A DNA stretch of 6,700 nt. Source: Gammaproteobacteria bacterium (GTDB lineage: Bacteria > Pseudomonadota > Gammaproteobacteria > Pseudomonadales > M0112). The stretch covers positions 1 to 6,700 of the forward strand of contig SBFY01000220.1 in NCBI GenBank assembly GCA_006227085.1. Reading direction: 5' to 3'. Each line of letters starts with the position of its first letter. Position 1 is the first letter of the stretch. Below the pieces are notes generated by a model, which made no database searches, was not told the origin of the DNA, and saw only the letters and a list, made by a program, of their open reading frames with translations. Shown here piece after piece: positions 6,238-6,700 of the stretch. A program made the translations under genes and the position numbers.

Positions 6238-6534
6238 ATGTGGCTCAAGCCCACGATCGTTGTGCTCTTTGTATTACTGGTGATTGCCCTGGTTTCTGGC
6301 GGGGCTTTCCTCATCAAGGATGAAGGCGCCAAGGACAAGAAGCGCATTCTCTGGTCCCTGGGCATCCGCGTCAGTCTTGCGGTCGCCCTGCTGGCTGTTG
6401 TGGCTTACGGAATATTTACCGGGCAATTGCGCTCGCATGCACCTTGGTCACGGTCAATGCCGGTAGCAACCACGCCTGTCGACCCGCCAGCCCCGACGGG
6501 AGCGGATAGCGCCAAACCCGCATCGCAACCCTGA
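6238..6534 (+). CDS. DUF2909 family small two-helix membrane protein
   Basis: 98 residues from the ATG at 6238. Two hydrophobic helices (about 4-25 and 42-62) are separated by a charged loop, KDEGAKDKKR (27-36), giving a hairpin membrane protein. The pattern, an N-terminal WLK followed by a valine/leucine helix and a second helix after a basic loop, fits DUF2909, a family of unknown function found beside cox genes. In Pseudomonas the gene between coxC and SURF1 (PA0109, as I recall) has the same opposed orientation. A role linked to the oxidase is inferred from position only. After the second helix there is an unusual tail of about 35 residues rich in Pro, Ala, Ser and Thr (69-98), likely disordered. 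It is divergent from SURF1 and convergent with coxC, behind a strong terminator. Confidence 0.8.
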   Translation: MWLKPTIVVLFVLLVIALVSGGAFLIKDEGAKDKKRILWSLGIRVSLAVALLAVVAYGIFTGQLRSHAPWSRSMPVATTPVDPPAPTGADSAKPASQP

Positions 6535-6541
6535 GCAACGG

Positions 6542-6579
6542 GCAATAAAAAAGGCAGCATAAGCTGCCTTTTTTATTGC
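6542..6579. terminator. Bidirectional rho-independent terminator between the DUF2909 gene and coxC
   Basis: A perfect 17-bp inverted repeat (6542-6558 and 6563-6579) surrounds an ATAA loop. The GGCAGC/GCTGCC core is flanked by six A on the left and six T on the right. Read on either strand it gives a GC hairpin followed by a U run, so it can end both the DUF2909 transcript and the cox operon message coming from the right. It begins 8 bp after the DUF2909 stop and ends 9 bp before the coxC stop. Confidence 0.93.
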
Positions 6580-6587
6580 TGCTCGCC

Positions 6588-6700
6588 TTACAGGATGTAG
6601 ACGAACAGGAACAGGCCGATCCACACCACATCCACGAAGTGCCAATACCAACTGGCTGCTTCAAAACCGAAGTGGTCATTCGGGGTGAAGTGGCCGCGCA
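6588..6700 (-). CDS. coxC: Cytochrome c oxidase subunit III, C-terminal end only
   Basis: The last 36 codons of a minus-strand gene are visible, entering from the right edge and ending at TAA (6588-6590). The peptide carries the subunit III ending: RGHFTPNDHFGFEAASWYWHF, then VDVVWIGLFLFVYIL. The HFGFEAASWYWHFVDVVW block is the conserved last helix of the heme-copper oxidase subunit III family. Subunit III is a structural membrane subunit of the aa3 oxidase and stabilises subunit I. Its presence upstream of the assembly genes shows that they serve an aa3 cytochrome c oxidase. The rest of the cox operon (coxB, coxA, ctaG by analogy with Pseudomonas) should lie to the right of the window. Confidence 0.95.
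   Translation of the reverse strand, partial: RGHFTPNDHFGFEAASWYWHFVDVVWIGLFLFVYIL

Noticed and set aside
1..6700. Search for CRISPR arrays, insertion sequences, tRNA/rRNA genes, toxin-antitoxin or defence genes
   Set aside because: No regularly spaced repeats, transposase motifs, tRNA-like cloverleaf or defence domains were seen by reading, and almost every base is in a conserved housekeeping gene.

Overview
The window looks like chromosome of a gammaproteobacterium of the Pseudomonas/marine Pseudomonadales kind. The evidence is the gene set, which encodes biogenesis factors of an aa3-type (cox) cytochrome c oxidase. Its order is coxC | DUF2909 (opposed) | SURF1 | Sco-like hypothetical protein | ctaA | ctaB/cyoE | sco. 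As I recall it, this is the order of the Pseudomonas aeruginosa PA0108-PA0114 region. Genus cannot be fixed from sequence reading alone. I see no mobile element, tRNA, rRNA or CRISPR array, and nearly all bases are coding.

Layout, left to right. Bases 1-669 (+) hold the 3' part of an HD-GYP gene. Nine bases later, 679-1974 (+), comes a gene for a degenerate GGDEF domain fused to an apparently intact EAL domain. These two form a cyclic-di-GMP turnover pair and are probably co-transcribed. They converge, with only 6 bp between stop codons, on a five-gene minus-strand operon running 6157 to 1981: SURF1, a membrane-anchored thioredoxin/Sco-like protein, CtaA, CtaB and Sco. All junctions in that operon are overlaps or gaps of 13 bp or less. 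A small plus-strand gene (6238-6534, DUF2909 family) is divergent from SURF1 and convergent with the 3' end of coxC (6588-6700, minus). A long, symmetrical, probably bidirectional terminator separates it from coxC.

How the genes work together. CtaB farnesylates heme B to heme O, and CtaA oxidises heme O to heme A. SURF1 helps place heme A in subunit I. Sco supplies copper to the CuA site of subunit II, or reduces its cysteines. The Sco-like hypothetical protein has a CxxxC pair and may take part in the same thiol/copper step. CoxC is a structural subunit of the finished enzyme.

The points most worth a second look are these. CtaA carries about 61 extra residues, including two additional predicted membrane segments and a histidine, between its first two heme-ligand histidines. 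SURF1 appears to be transcribed from a promoter so close to its ATG that the mRNA would be nearly leaderless, and that promoter overlaps the opposing DUF2909 promoter. In the HD-GYP protein the histidine of the HD dyad is phenylalanine. I found no clearly undescribed multi-gene system. This is mostly a conserved respiratory locus with several unusual details.
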